Positions 9,858-19,074 of a DNA stretch of 64,000 nucleotides are shown here, one piece after another. The DNA is from Desulfovibrio desulfuricans (GTDB taxonomy: Bacteria; Desulfobacterota; Desulfovibrionia; Desulfovibrionales; Desulfovibrionaceae), in the NCBI RefSeq assembly GCF_024460775.1, contig NZ_JANFYZ010000001.1:186001-250000 (forward strand). Direction: 5' to 3'. A program made the position numbers and the translations under genes. The notes under the pieces were generated by a model. The model was not told where the DNA came from. It worked only from the letters and a program-made list of their open reading frames with translations, and made no database searches. Position 1 is the stretch's first letter. Each line of letters opens with the position of its first letter.

Positions 9858-11207
9858 TTATACGCCCAAGGCGATCATGGCGTCAGCCACCTTGCGGAAG
9901 CCCGCAATGTTCGCGCCCATCACAAGGTTGCCCTTCTGCCCGAATTCTGCGGCAGTGGCGGCGGCGCGCTGGTGAATATCGTACATGATGTGTTTGAGCT
10001 GGTTGTCCACCGCTTCAAACGTCCAGCGCTGCATGCTGGCATTCTGCGCCATTTCAAGCTGGCTGACAGACACACCGCCCGCGTTGGCTGCTTTGGCTGG
10101 GCCGTAGGCAATGCCGGAAGCAATAAAGGCATGCACTGCGTCAAGCGTAGAGGGCATGTTTGCACCTTCCGCCACGCAACCGCAGCCGTTGGCCAGCAGG
10201 GTTTCCGCGTCCGCGAGGTTCAGTTCGTTCTGCGTCGCGCAGGGAAAAGCCGCAAAGCAGGGCACGTTCCACACGGCATTGCGCCCTGCGGGATAGGCCG
10301 CCACAGGCGTGTACTTGGCGGAAGAAACCAGATCCGCATAGCGGGTGAGGGGGCCGCGCTCGATTTCTTTCACCTGCTTGAGCACGTCCAGCCTGATGCC
10401 TTCAGGGTCATAGATCATGCCGCGCGAGTCGGAAACGGTCACGGGTTTTGCGCCCACCTGAATAAGCTTCTGGCAGCAGTGGATAGCCACGTTGCCCGCG
10501 CCGGAGACAGTGCAGACCTTGCCTTCAAGGCTCTGGCCGCGCGCATCGAGCATGGCCTGGGCAAAATACACAGCGCCGTAGCCTGTGGCTTCAGGTCGCG
10601 CCAGCGAACCGCCAAAGAGCAGGTTTTTGCCGGTGAGTACGCCTTCGTAGCGCCGGGTCAGGCGCTTGTACTGCCCAAAAAGAAAGCTGATTTCCTGGCT
10701 GCCCACGCCAATATCGCCAGCAGGCACGTCAACGGTTGCGCCAATATGCGTCCAGAGTTCCGTCATGAATGCCTGACAGAACCGCATGATTTCCGTCTTG
10801 GATTTACCCTTGGGGTTGAAATCCGAGCCGCCCTTGGCCCCGCCGATGGCAAGGCCCGAGAGCGAGTTTTTGAAAATCTGCTCAAAGCCAAGAAATTTCA
10901 GCACGCCCTGATTCACGCTGGGGTGAAAGCGCAGGCCGCCCTTGAACGGGCCCAGAGCCGAGTTATACTGAACCCGGTACCCCCGGTTAACCTGAACCTG
11001 TCCTGCATCGTCCATCCATTGCACGCGGAAGGAGACGCAGCGTTCCGGCTCCACAATCCGCTCAAGGATTTTCATTTTTGCGTATTCAGTTTGCTTGTCC
11101 AGGATGGGTTGCAGACTTTGCAACACCTCTTGCACTGCCTGCAAAAAAACAGGTTCATGGGGATAGGTTTCTTTAAGGTTATTTAACACTCGCTCAACAT
11201 AAGGCAT
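9858..11207 (-). CDS. gdhA: NADP-type glutamate dehydrogenase
   Basis: A 449-residue enzyme that reductively aminates 2-oxoglutarate to glutamate; the length matches hexameric NADP-type GdhA. Motifs include the substrate-lysine block PFKGGLRFHP (about residues 89-98), a second lysine region GGAKGGSDFNPKGKS (about 122-136), and PAGDIGVG with the catalytic aspartate (about 164-171). The dinucleotide fold has GAGNVAIH (about 238). The start is the ATG at 11207, which begins MPYVERVLNN and has a GGAGAG ribosome site. The frame stays open upstream but without recognisable sequence. It stands alone, with terminators on both sides, and duplicates the ammonium-assimilation role of the glutamate synthase operon. 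Confidence 0.96.
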   Translation of the reverse strand: MPYVERVLNNLKETYPHEPVFLQAVQEVLQSLQPILDKQTEYAKMKILERIVEPERCVSFRVQWMDDAGQVQVNRGYRVQYNSALGPFKGGLRFHPSVNQGVLKFLGFEQIFKNSLSGLAIGGAKGGSDFNPKGKSKTEIMRFCQAFMTELWTHIGATVDVPAGDIGVGSQEISFLFGQYKRLTRRYEGVLTGKNLLFGGSLARPEATGYGAVYFAQAMLDARGQSLEGKVCTVSGAGNVAIHCCQKLIQVGAKPVTVSDSRGMIYDPEGIRLDVLKQVKEIERGPLTRYADLVSSAKYTPVAAYPAGRNAVWNVPCFAAFPCATQNELNLADAETLLANGCGCVAEGANMPSTLDAVHAFIASGIAYGPAKAANAGGVSVSQLEMAQNASMQRWTFEAVDNQLKHIMYDIHQRAAATAAEFGQKGNLVMGANIAGFRKVADAMIALGV

Positions 11208-11355
11208 GTTGCTCTCCTGATAGGGGGGGTAAGGATTGCACAAAAAAACTTCCGCATAACATTGATTCAAGCAGGTTTTTTTTAGACAAGATGATGCAGT
11301 TTGACAAGAATTTAAAAAAATACCTAATCCGATATGAGGAATGTGACGCTTGCAA

Positions 11356-11393
11356 CAAAAAGCCCCGGTCGGCTTATGTGGCTGACCGGGGCT
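11356..11393 (-). terminator. Intrinsic terminator of the dihydrolipoyl dehydrogenase gene
   Basis: AGCCCCGGTC (11361-11370) pairs with GACCGGGGCT (11384-11393). On the minus strand it is followed by TTTTTG. It lies 30 bp past the stop codon of the gene ending at 11423. Confidence 0.85.
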
Positions 11394-11422
11394 GAACGGC
11401 TGGGGAAGCGGAAATTTCTGGA

Positions 11423-12796
11423 TCAGCCAGCAAAAGGTTCTTGTTGAGCTTCCAGCGCAGAGTGTAACGCTTCGTCCAGTGTCGGGTGCGCAAACATGAA
11501 GGCATTGAGCGCAGAGCCGTGGTATTGCCCTATGAGCAGCAACTGCGCCGCTGTGACAAGGTGCGAAACCCCGTGCCCCAGAGCGGCAATGCCCACAATG
11601 CAGCCGTTCTGCCACACGATCTTGATAAAGCCCGACGCATCGCCCCCGGCCTGGGCAATGGCGTTGCCCATGAGTTGCGCCCTGGAAACAGCCACCGGCC
11701 CGCACAGTGCCAGGGCCTGCCTTGCGGTAAGGCCCACACGCATGATTTCCAGGCTGCCGTAAACGCAGGAAGGCACCGGCCCGGAAGCGTAGGGGCCGCT
11801 TTGCGCTCCAATAATGCGCCGCGCCACATACGCGCCCTGATGCTCCGCAGCATGCGCCAGAAGAGTTTGCCCGTTGATGTCGCCAATGGCGTAAACATTG
11901 GGGGCAGCCATAAGATGCTCGTCAACAGTGATGAATCCGCGCGCCTGAAGCGTGCATCCGGCTTTTTCCGCTCCAAGAGTATCCGTATTGGGCGTTCTGC
12001 CTACCGCCACAAGGGCCTTGGCGGCGGTCAGTTCCCTGCCGTCCTCAAGCACGAGCACAGCCGCGCCCTCGCGCGTTGTGAGCGATGTCGCTTTAACGCC
12101 TGTGATGCAGCTTATGCCGGTTTTGCCAAGAAGTTTGGCCATTTCCTGACCAAGATCGGCATCTTCCGTTGGGGCAAGGTGGGGTGCGGCTTCTACAATG
12201 GTGACCTTGCTGCCCATTGCGTTGAAAAAGTCGGCCATTTCAAGGCCGATAGCCCCCGCGCCCACAACAATCAGGCTTTCCGGTATGGCAGGCACGCGCA
12301 GCATGTCCGTGCTGTCCAGAACGGCATCATGGTCGGGCGTCATGCCGGGGAATGCGGCGGAGCGGGAACCGCCAGCAAGGATGATGTGCTCTGCCCGCAG
12401 ATTCTGCACGGTGCCGTCAGCGCCTGTCACCATAACCTCAGAGGGGCTTGCACATGCTGCATGGCCTTCAATAAGCGTTACGCCAAGCTGTTCCAGCCCC
12501 TTGCTCAGGGTCTGGGATGATGCTTTGACAAAACGCTGGATGCGTTTTTGCAGAGCATCGTAATCCACTTCAATATTGCCTTTGGCAACGCGTTGGCGCT
12601 CAAGACCGCGCAACAATCCTTTTGGAGCGGTTGCGCCCAGCAGCAGCTTGGTGGGGATGCAGCCGCAGTTAAGGCATACGCCGCCCATATGGGTGCTTTC
12701 AACCAGCGCAACGGATTTTCCGCCACGGGCAAGTATGCCTGCGGCCTTGGCTCCGCCTGGCCCGCCGCCGATAATGACAACATCAAATGTATTCAT
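11423..12796 (-). CDS. lpdA: Dihydrolipoyl dehydrogenase-like disulfide oxidoreductase
   Basis: A 457-residue FAD flavoprotein of the pyridine nucleotide-disulfide oxidoreductase family. It has FAD-binding GGGPGGAKAAG near residue 10, the redox-active disulfide in GGVCLNCGCIPTK (about 37-49; CLNCGC spacing), NAD-binding VVGAGAIGLE near 175, a YAIGDING FAD segment near 305, and a C-terminal dimerisation domain with the HPTLDEA signature. The start is the ATG at 12796 (MNTFDVVIIG), with a GGAG ribosome site. No 2-oxoacid dehydrogenase or glycine-cleavage genes are adjacent, so it could serve several complexes or act as a soluble oxidoreductase. Lipoamide dehydrogenase is the best family call; the exact substrate is not proven. 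Confidence 0.85.
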   Translation of the reverse strand: MNTFDVVIIGGGPGGAKAAGILARGGKSVALVESTHMGGVCLNCGCIPTKLLLGATAPKGLLRGLERQRVAKGNIEVDYDALQKRIQRFVKASSQTLSKGLEQLGVTLIEGHAACASPSEVMVTGADGTVQNLRAEHIILAGGSRSAAFPGMTPDHDAVLDSTDMLRVPAIPESLIVVGAGAIGLEMADFFNAMGSKVTIVEAAPHLAPTEDADLGQEMAKLLGKTGISCITGVKATSLTTREGAAVLVLEDGRELTAAKALVAVGRTPNTDTLGAEKAGCTLQARGFITVDEHLMAAPNVYAIGDINGQTLLAHAAEHQGAYVARRIIGAQSGPYASGPVPSCVYGSLEIMRVGLTARQALALCGPVAVSRAQLMGNAIAQAGGDASGFIKIVWQNGCIVGIAALGHGVSHLVTAAQLLLIGQYHGSALNAFMFAHPTLDEALHSALEAQQEPFAG

Positions 12797-13250
12797 GCGC
12801 TTCTCCGGATACTGGCAGTTGGGCATGTGGCGCACGCATGTTTATCACGGCGTGCCAGTCTATGGCCCTACTGAAGGCTGCTGTTATTAGGGGAAGGCCG
12901 CAGGTCCCGCACTGGGTGCAGTAACGAACGGCTTGTGGCTGAGCATGGTACGGTGTCTTGAGCACATTGTCACCATGCGAGGTCTGGCGGTGGGGATAGC
13001 CTGCATATGCCGAGGATAGGGGAAGCGCAGCGCTTTTACCGGGACAGCAAAAAATAATTTTTATAATCACGCATTTAATTAAAATCGGGATGATTTAATT
13101 GCATGAAATAACAGCATATTAATATTTATCTGTGTAACGCTGCGAGTGGTTGGCTTTTTTACTGTAAAGCCTGTAGTTTTGCTCCATACAAAGCGGAGGT
13201 TGTCCTCCCCCAGATTATTCCAGTCACTCCGCAAACTGAAGGAGAATCAT
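12797..13250. other. Intergenic region between lpdA and the Mop gene
   Basis: No supported gene. A cysteine-containing open frame on the minus strand (12783-13070) has no recognisable family and was not accepted. Two small hairpins sit in the Mop leader: GGCTTT/AAAGCC at 13152-13171 and GGAGG/CCTCC at 13195-13208. I could not match them to the molybdenum-cofactor riboswitch. AT-rich sequence at 13050-13130 could hold promoters. Confidence 0.4.
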
Positions 13251-13679
13251 ATGGAAACCAGTGCAAGGAACGTTTTTTCCGGCAAAGTTGTTGCCGTTAA
13301 CTCCGGCGCAGTCAATGATGAAGTGGAATTGGCAGTTGAAGGCGGTATCAATATTGTTGCTTCCATTACCAAGGTGAGCACCAAGAATCTTGGCCTCAAA
13401 CCCGGCGCCAGCGCAATGGCCCTTATCAAGGCCAGCTTTGTGCTGCTGATGAATGATGCAGAAAACTACCTGCTCTCCACACGCAACCAGTTTGCCGGTA
13501 CTGTGAGCAAGGTTACCCCCGGCGCGGTCAATGCCGAGGTTATTGTTGAACTGCCCGGTGGCGCTTCCATCGCCTCCATTGTGACCATGGGCAGCATCAA
13601 GAACCTTGGCCTGGAACCTGGCAAAAAGGTTACCGCCATTGTTAAGGCCTCGCAGGTTATTCTTGCTGTAGCCAAGTAG
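13251..13679 (+). CDS. Molybdopterin/molybdate-binding Mop protein (two TOBE-like domains)
   Basis: A 142-residue soluble protein made of two tandem Mop repeats. Residues about 5-70 (ARNVFSGKVVAVNSGAVNDE) and 75-142 (TRNQFAGTVSKVTPGAVNAE) are clearly homologous. Both carry the SxxS/T-K-NLGLxPG segment that forms the oxyanion-binding site. Such proteins bind molybdate or tungstate for storage or homeostasis, or sense it as part of larger regulators. The start at 13251 follows a good AAGGAG ribosome site; an upstream in-frame ATG lacks one. Single-gene unit with its own terminator; no molybdate transporter lies next to it. Confidence 0.9.
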   Translation: METSARNVFSGKVVAVNSGAVNDEVELAVEGGINIVASITKVSTKNLGLKPGASAMALIKASFVLLMNDAENYLLSTRNQFAGTVSKVTPGAVNAEVIVELPGGASIASIVTMGSIKNLGLEPGKKVTAIVKASQVILAVAK

Positions 13680-13731
13680 ATCGATTCATCGAATTTAGGT
13701 TTGGGCCATTCTCACTGGCCTTGATCTGTAG

Positions 13732-13773
13732 CGGCTCTGCTGTTTGCAATAAACGGCAGAGCCGAATTTTTTG
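13732..13773 (+). terminator. Intrinsic terminator of the Mop gene
   Basis: CGGCTCTGC (13732-13740) pairs with GCAGAGCCG (13756-13764), followed by AATTTTTT. The inner GTTT/AAAC can extend the stem. Confidence 0.85.
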
Positions 13774-13960
13774 CTCTGACCTGCGCAATAACGTGCTGAA
13801 AGGTTATTATTTTTGAACGCCTGCCGCGTCTGACCCAAAAAAATATGACCTGACCATATAGCCTGCGGCCTCGCCTTCTGATATTTGAGGCGGCGCGGGT
13901 GGCTTGCACCGTGCCACGGCAAAGGGCAGGCCCCTGTAATACTCGTACTACTGGAATTTT

Positions 13961-15262
13961 ATGAACAAAAAACTCGTGCGCGATTCCTTTGTGGTTGGGG
14001 CGGCGCTGTTCGCCATGTTTTTTGGCGCGGGAAACGTGGTGTTTCCCCCTTACATCGGCCTGACGGCAGGAACGCAGTGGTTCACGGGTTTTTTGTGCTA
14101 TTACGCGGCAGATGTGGGCCTTGCCCTGCTGACAATATACGCCTTGCTGGCTTCTTCTTGTATTGACAGAAAGGAAGGGCTTTTCCACAGGCTTGGCGGA
14201 ACCCCTGCAATGCTCATGATGCTGGCAATCATTCTGTGCATTGGCCCGTTGCTGGCCATCCCGCGCACCGGGGCCACTGCCTTTGCCATTTCTTTTGCGC
14301 CGCTTGGGTATTCGTCCAAGGGGTTCAGCCTTGCCAAGGTGCTCTATTCAGTGGCTTTTTTTGGCATTTCGACCTTGCTGGCATACCGCGAATCCAACAT
14401 GGTGGATGCCATTGCCCGTTACCTTTCGCCCATCAAGATCGGCGGTTTTTTCCTGATTGTGTGCGCCGCCGTTGTGTGGCCGCTGGGAGAAATCAATCCC
14501 AACGTGCGCGACGCCAGGGTTGCCTGGAACAGCATCCTCGCCGGATACCAGACGCTGGATGTCATGGCCTCGCTGGTGTTCGGGTATATTATTGTGAATG
14601 CGCTCAAGGGCAAGGGCTATACATCCGGCAGCCAGAAGGCGCTTTCTGTTGGCTTGTCGAGCCTTGTGGCAGGCGTGCTGCTGTTCATAATCTATGGCGG
14701 GTTGTGCTACCTTGGTGCGACCGGCTCCGGCTTGTACCCGGCCGATACGGAAAAGGGCGCGCTGGTATCCGGCCTTGTGGGCGGGCTTTTTGGCCGTGCC
14801 AGCAACGTGCTGCTGGCTGTGATCATGACTGTTTCGTGCATGGCAACAGCGGTGGGGCTGATCGGCACCACCGGTACCTTTATTTCGCAGTTCAGCAAAG
14901 GGCGATTCAGTTACCGGGCGGTGGCCGTCACCACTGGCCTGTTCAGCATGGTGATCTCCAACGTGGGGCTCGACAGCATCATTTCCCTTGCGGCCCCGGT
15001 GCTGATCTTTCTGTACCCCGGCACTCTCGCTGTTATCGTGCTTTCACTGTTTGACAAGTTCATCAAGAACGACAACATCTTTCGTTTTGCCACCGTTGGC
15101 GCTTTGCTGAGCAGCGGCCTGAGCGTGCTTGAAGATTTTGGGCTGCCCGTTGGGCTGACGGCCATGCTGCCTTTTGAATCTGTGGGGCTTGGCTGGATTT
15201 TACCCGCCCTGATTTTTGGCATTGCGGGATTTTTTGTACGGCAGGGCAGGGGCAAGGCTTAA
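13961..15262 (+). CDS. brnQ: Branched-chain amino acid transporter, LIVCS/BrnQ family
   Basis: A 433-residue inner-membrane protein with about 12 hydrophobic helices. The N-terminal block VVGAALFAMFFGAGNVVFPP (residues 10-29) is the family hallmark for cation coupling. BrnQ proteins import leucine, isoleucine and valine with Na+ or H+. The ATG at 13961 has only a weak TGGA ribosome site, but no better start keeps the signature intact. No regulatory element was recognised upstream. Confidence 0.92.
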   Translation: MNKKLVRDSFVVGAALFAMFFGAGNVVFPPYIGLTAGTQWFTGFLCYYAADVGLALLTIYALLASSCIDRKEGLFHRLGGTPAMLMMLAIILCIGPLLAIPRTGATAFAISFAPLGYSSKGFSLAKVLYSVAFFGISTLLAYRESNMVDAIARYLSPIKIGGFFLIVCAAVVWPLGEINPNVRDARVAWNSILAGYQTLDVMASLVFGYIIVNALKGKGYTSGSQKALSVGLSSLVAGVLLFIIYGGLCYLGATGSGLYPADTEKGALVSGLVGGLFGRASNVLLAVIMTVSCMATAVGLIGTTGTFISQFSKGRFSYRAVAVTTGLFSMVISNVGLDSIISLAAPVLIFLYPGTLAVIVLSLFDKFIKNDNIFRFATVGALLSSGLSVLEDFGLPVGLTAMLPFESVGLGWILPALIFGIAGFFVRQGRGKA

Positions 15263-15298
15263 TTTCAGGCAGTCGGCGCTGGCTGATATGCAGCCGCC

Positions 15299-16891
15299 TC
15301 ACGGAGCCGGTATTTCAGGCGCTGCGGCGTCAATTTTGCCAAAGCATCTGTCGTCAATCATGATGTGCTGGGCTGTCAGCTCGTAAATCATGAAGCGCAG
15401 AAGTGCCGCGAGGTCTGCGCCGTTGCGTTGATACTGGGCCAGCAGAACGTTAGCCCTGTCCAGCAGGTGTTGATGTGCCTGTATGTGCGAAGGCGCATCC
15501 GGGTATCCAATCTGGTTCAGAATGTACTCCTCAAACTGAAAATGCTCCACCGTGTCCGCCAGCAGGCCTTCAACGGCGGTGCCAATTGTTTTTTTGTCAG
15601 CGCCGGAACTGTCCAGTTGCAGCAGGTTGTTGACTGTTGCAAAGAGGTTGCGGTGCTGCCGGTCAATTTCATCATGCCCGCATTCGTATGTGTCGCTCCA
15701 CTGAAGGCGCAATGCGCTTGAAGGGCTGCAAATAAAATTGCTGATACTGCCGTCCAGATCCTCCACTATGACCTGATTGCGGCCGCCAATCTTGGCTCTG
15801 TACAGAGCCATATCTGCTCGTTGCATCCATTCTTCCACTGTGTCCGTTGCCCGACAGGCTGCCACGCCAATACTGACGGTAACCCTTGAATTAAAAGAAA
15901 AATTGAATTTTTCAAGGTGATCGCGTATATGCTCCGCGAGGGTTACGGCATCAAAAAAAGTGGATGAGGGCAAAACCACAACAAATTCTTCCCCGCCCCA
16001 GCGCCCCGGCACGTCAGTTGCGCGTATGTCGGTGCGCAGCATCCTCCCAAAACCTCGTAGCACTTCATCGCCAGCAAGGTGCCCGAACTGGTCATTGATG
16101 CGCTTGAAGTTGTCCAGATCCAGCATCAACAAGGTAACCGGATGCCCATAGCGGTGCATGCGCGCCATTTCCTGCTGCAAAATTTCTTCAATGCGCACAC
16201 GGTTCCAGCAGCCGGTCAGTCTGTCCAGCAAGGCAGCCTTGCGCAAGGCCGCATCCGAGCGCTCCTTTGCCATGAGCGCAAAGCCGGTTGACACCATGAT
16301 CAAGGAAATAAAGGTGACAATATAGAGAGTTACCTGAACCGGAGAGGTCTGAAAAATGCTCATTATCTGATGGGGTGCAACAATGGCTACACAGAATTTC
16401 CACGCAAGTGTGATAATTGACAGCCCAATGCCAAAGAGCATCAGGTTGCGCCCACGCACAGAAAAATCAAACTTGTAGCTTAACAGCGCCTTTTGCACCA
16501 GGAATCCCTGAAGAGCCAACATGGCATTGACCAACAGCACGCGAAATATGACTGAGTCAAAGAAAACGAGCACGCCAACAGTAATAATAAGGGGTGGCCC
16601 CCAGAACAGAAATCTGTATTTCGGATGTACCCCAAGAAAAATATGAACAGCATAGTAAAAAATTGCATATGAAATAGAAAACAAGGCATTCGCACATACA
16701 ATAGATAAAAAATCAGGGATAGTTTCGCGCAGTGCAAAGAGAATATAACTTGTGGCATGGATGCACAGGGCCAACCCCCATTCGCGCAAACCATCGCCCG
16801 CGTGGCGTTCAGAAGCCGCAAGCGCAGACACCGCAAGTGTAATACAACCGGCGACCAGCATCACGAACATTGTTGGAATATGAAATTCCAC
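15299..16891 (-). CDS. Membrane diguanylate cyclase with C-terminal bacteriohemerythrin domain
   Basis: A 530-residue signalling protein. The N-terminal half has about seven hydrophobic helices (to about residue 200). A GGDEF domain follows, with active-site motif GGEEF near residue 300. RATD five residues before it matches the allosteric inhibitory I-site, so it should make c-di-GMP under product control. From about 395 to 520 comes a hemerythrin domain with the di-iron ligand pattern: H in GHDEID, HRNLF, HFQFEE, HIQAHQ and HIMIDD. Hemerythrin binds O2 at a di-iron site, so cyclase activity is probably set by oxygen or redox state. Monocistronic, convergent with brnQ. Confidence 0.92.
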   Translation of the reverse strand: MEFHIPTMFVMLVAGCITLAVSALAASERHAGDGLREWGLALCIHATSYILFALRETIPDFLSIVCANALFSISYAIFYYAVHIFLGVHPKYRFLFWGPPLIITVGVLVFFDSVIFRVLLVNAMLALQGFLVQKALLSYKFDFSVRGRNLMLFGIGLSIITLAWKFCVAIVAPHQIMSIFQTSPVQVTLYIVTFISLIMVSTGFALMAKERSDAALRKAALLDRLTGCWNRVRIEEILQQEMARMHRYGHPVTLLMLDLDNFKRINDQFGHLAGDEVLRGFGRMLRTDIRATDVPGRWGGEEFVVVLPSSTFFDAVTLAEHIRDHLEKFNFSFNSRVTVSIGVAACRATDTVEEWMQRADMALYRAKIGGRNQVIVEDLDGSISNFICSPSSALRLQWSDTYECGHDEIDRQHRNLFATVNNLLQLDSSGADKKTIGTAVEGLLADTVEHFQFEEYILNQIGYPDAPSHIQAHQHLLDRANVLLAQYQRNGADLAALLRFMIYELTAQHIMIDDRCFGKIDAAAPEIPAP

Positions 16892-17096
16892 TTTAGCTCC
16901 AAATTTACCTGAAACAAACTGGAAATATATCTGGTGTGATTACTTATAGTGTGATAAAGTATCATCTTTCAAATTATATAATATTGCAAAGGACGGCAAC
17001 AAGATTGCCCTGTTAAATGAACAATTATCAATAGCGTTTATTGTTTTACTATAACAGCGTCACGACCATTTGGGCAGCGTGTTGTTTACACGTATA

Positions 17097-17138
17097 CAAC
17101 AAGAGCGGAACCCCCATTTGGGAGTTCCGCTCTTGTTG
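17097..17138. terminator. Hairpin terminator downstream of the carbamoyltransferase operon
   Basis: CAACAAGAGCGGAAC (17097-17111) pairs perfectly with GTTCCGCTCTTGTTG (17124-17138), with further CCC/GGG pairing inside. It lies 29 bp past the end of the gene at 17167. The T-richer side is to the right, so it may work in both directions. Confidence 0.7.
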
Positions 17139-17166
17139 TTTGGTGTTTTTATAATGCAGCTATGCG

Positions 17167-19026
17167 TCAGTCGAGTGTGAAAATGGACTTGAAGTCTACA
17201 TTTTCCAGCCACTCTGGCTGGTTACGCTTGTCAAAAATCATGTCGCCAAGCACAAGAAAGTCCATCTCTGTACGCATAAAGCAGGTATAGGCATCCAGAG
17301 GAGTGCAGACAATGGGTTCGCCACGCACGTTAAAGCTGGTGTTAACGACCATGGGGCAGCCCTGCTCACGCCGGAACGTGTCTATCAGTCCCCAGTAACG
17401 GGGATTGGTGCTGCGCGAAACGCTCTGGATGCGGGCAGACCAGTCTACATGCGTGATGGCCGGGACCGTGGAGCGTTGCAGATACAGCCTGTCGTAGAGC
17501 GGCAGCTCGCGCACGTTTTCCGGCAGTTGCGTGCGGTGCTTCTGCGCCACAGGGGCGCACACAAGCATGTAGGGCGACTTGGCGTCAAGATCAAACCATT
17601 CGGCGCAGTATTCTTCAAGCACAGAAGGCGCAAAGGGCCGGAACCCCTCGCGAAACTTGATCTTGAGGTTCAGCTTTTTTTGCATTTCAGGTCTTCTGGG
17701 GTCACCCAGAATAGACCTGTCGCCCAAGGCGCGGGGGCCGTATTCCATGCGGCCCTGAAACCAGCCAACCACAGCGCCGTCCGCCAGATGCTGGGCCACC
17801 GTGGAGTAGAGTCCTTCAAGCTTGGCGTATTCGCTGTAGGGGGCGTCAAAACGGCGTGCAACCCGCAGAACGTCGTTGCGCGAAAACTCCGGCCCAAGAT
17901 AGGAGCCTTGCATGGCATCAATACCGTTGGGGGAAGGGCGCTCGTTGCCGCCCCATATGTGCCAGGCGGCCTGCGCAGCGCCCAGCGCGCCGCCAGAGTC
18001 GCCGGAGGCGGGCTGAATCCACACATTCTTGAAGATGCCGCTGCGTATCAGCAGGCCATTGGCAACGCAGTTCAGGGCCACGCCGCCCGCCATGACCAGA
18101 TTGTCGCAGCCGGTCAGCTCGCGGGCTGTGCGGGCCAGCTTGAGCACGATGTCTTCCGTTACCTGTTGGATAGCCAGCGCCAGGGCCATGTATTCCTGGC
18201 CGATTTCGCTCTCCGCATCGCGTGGGGGAATACCCAACAGCTTTTCCCACTTGTCGCGCTTGTACATGCGCAGGCCGGTGGCATAGTCAAAGTATTCCAT
18301 GTTCAACAGCAGGGAGCCGTCTTCGCGAATGTCCACAAGGCTGTCGCAGATGGCTTTTTTGAGCCTTTCCACAAGCTCCATGTCGCCATCGCCGTAAGGC
18401 GCAAGCCCCATGAGCTTGTATTCGCCCGAATTGACCTTGAAGCCGCAGTAAGCGGTAAAAGCCGTGTAGAGCAGGCCCAGCGAGTGCGGGAACTGCTGTT
18501 CTTTGAGAATGCGGATGCTGGCGTTCTCGCCAAGGCCAATGGTTGTGGTTGCCCATTCGCCAACGCCGTCAATGGTCAGGATGGCGGCCCTGTCAAAGGG
18601 CGAGGGATAAAAGGCGCTGGCAGCGTGCGAAAGATGATGCTCCGGAAAAAGCATCTTGGGCGAGCCGGGGCCGAGCTTGGCTATGGCCTCGCGCAGCATG
18701 GAGCGCATGAAGAGCTTTTCCTTGATCCATACTGGAATGGCAGAAAGAAAGCTGCGCAGGCCAGCCGGGGCAAAGCCGTTGTAGGTTTCAAGCAGGCGCT
18801 CGAACTTGAGGTAGGGCTTGTCGTAAAAAGCTACAGCCTCAAGATCGGCAATATTCAGCCCGCCCTCGCGCAGCACGTAGGCGGCAGCGTGGCTGGGAAA
18901 TCCGGAATCGTGTTTGACGCGCGAAAAGCGCTCTTCGTGAGCGGCTGCCACAATTTTGCCGTCCACCAGCAGCACGGCTGCGGAGTCGTGATAATAGGCA
19001 GAAATGCCAAGAATGGCTCTGGGCAT
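17167..19026 (-). CDS. NodU/CmcH-type carbamoyltransferase
   Basis: A 619-residue O-carbamoyltransferase that moves the carbamoyl group of carbamoyl phosphate to a hydroxyl of an acceptor. The N-terminal Kae1-like domain starts ILGISAYYHDSA and contains HHLSHAASAFYPS (about residue 130), a metal/nucleotide-binding pattern. The centre has MAGGVALNCVANG (about 315). The C-terminal domain has GRMEYGPRALGDRSIL (about 425) and VNTSFNVRGEPIVC (about 563). Both are family hallmarks. The ATG at 19026 (MPRAILG) is preferred over one 12 nt upstream because GGGAG lies just before it. It is the last gene of a four-gene operon with DUF5989, SxtJ-like and SGNH proteins. Acceptor unknown; a surface glycan or lipid is likely. 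Confidence 0.93.
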   Translation of the reverse strand: MPRAILGISAYYHDSAAVLLVDGKIVAAAHEERFSRVKHDSGFPSHAAAYVLREGGLNIADLEAVAFYDKPYLKFERLLETYNGFAPAGLRSFLSAIPVWIKEKLFMRSMLREAIAKLGPGSPKMLFPEHHLSHAASAFYPSPFDRAAILTIDGVGEWATTTIGLGENASIRILKEQQFPHSLGLLYTAFTAYCGFKVNSGEYKLMGLAPYGDGDMELVERLKKAICDSLVDIREDGSLLLNMEYFDYATGLRMYKRDKWEKLLGIPPRDAESEIGQEYMALALAIQQVTEDIVLKLARTARELTGCDNLVMAGGVALNCVANGLLIRSGIFKNVWIQPASGDSGGALGAAQAAWHIWGGNERPSPNGIDAMQGSYLGPEFSRNDVLRVARRFDAPYSEYAKLEGLYSTVAQHLADGAVVGWFQGRMEYGPRALGDRSILGDPRRPEMQKKLNLKIKFREGFRPFAPSVLEEYCAEWFDLDAKSPYMLVCAPVAQKHRTQLPENVRELPLYDRLYLQRSTVPAITHVDWSARIQSVSRSTNPRYWGLIDTFRREQGCPMVVNTSFNVRGEPIVCTPLDAYTCFMRTEMDFLVLGDMIFDKRNQPEWLENVDFKSIFTLD

Positions 19027-19074
19027 GAAGGCTCCCATGTGTCGTCGGCGCTGGGTGCGCCTGACCAGATGCTG

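Noticed and set aside
9855..11186. Long open frame on the plus strand opposite gdhA
   Set aside because: It mirrors gdhA; its residues are typical of a GC-rich antisense frame and no family or ribosome site was seen. The same applies to frames opposite the carbamoyltransferase (17449-19227) and glpK (24151-25632).
12783..13070. Minus-strand frame of 95 codons with a CTQCGTCG motif
   Set aside because: No recognisable family, no strong ribosome site, and it overlaps the lpdA start region. A similar cysteine-rich frame at 22941-23132 was rejected for the same reasons.
12880..13250. Molybdenum-cofactor riboswitch before the Mop gene
   Set aside because: The two hairpins there do not match the conserved core of that RNA family as far as I can judge by eye.
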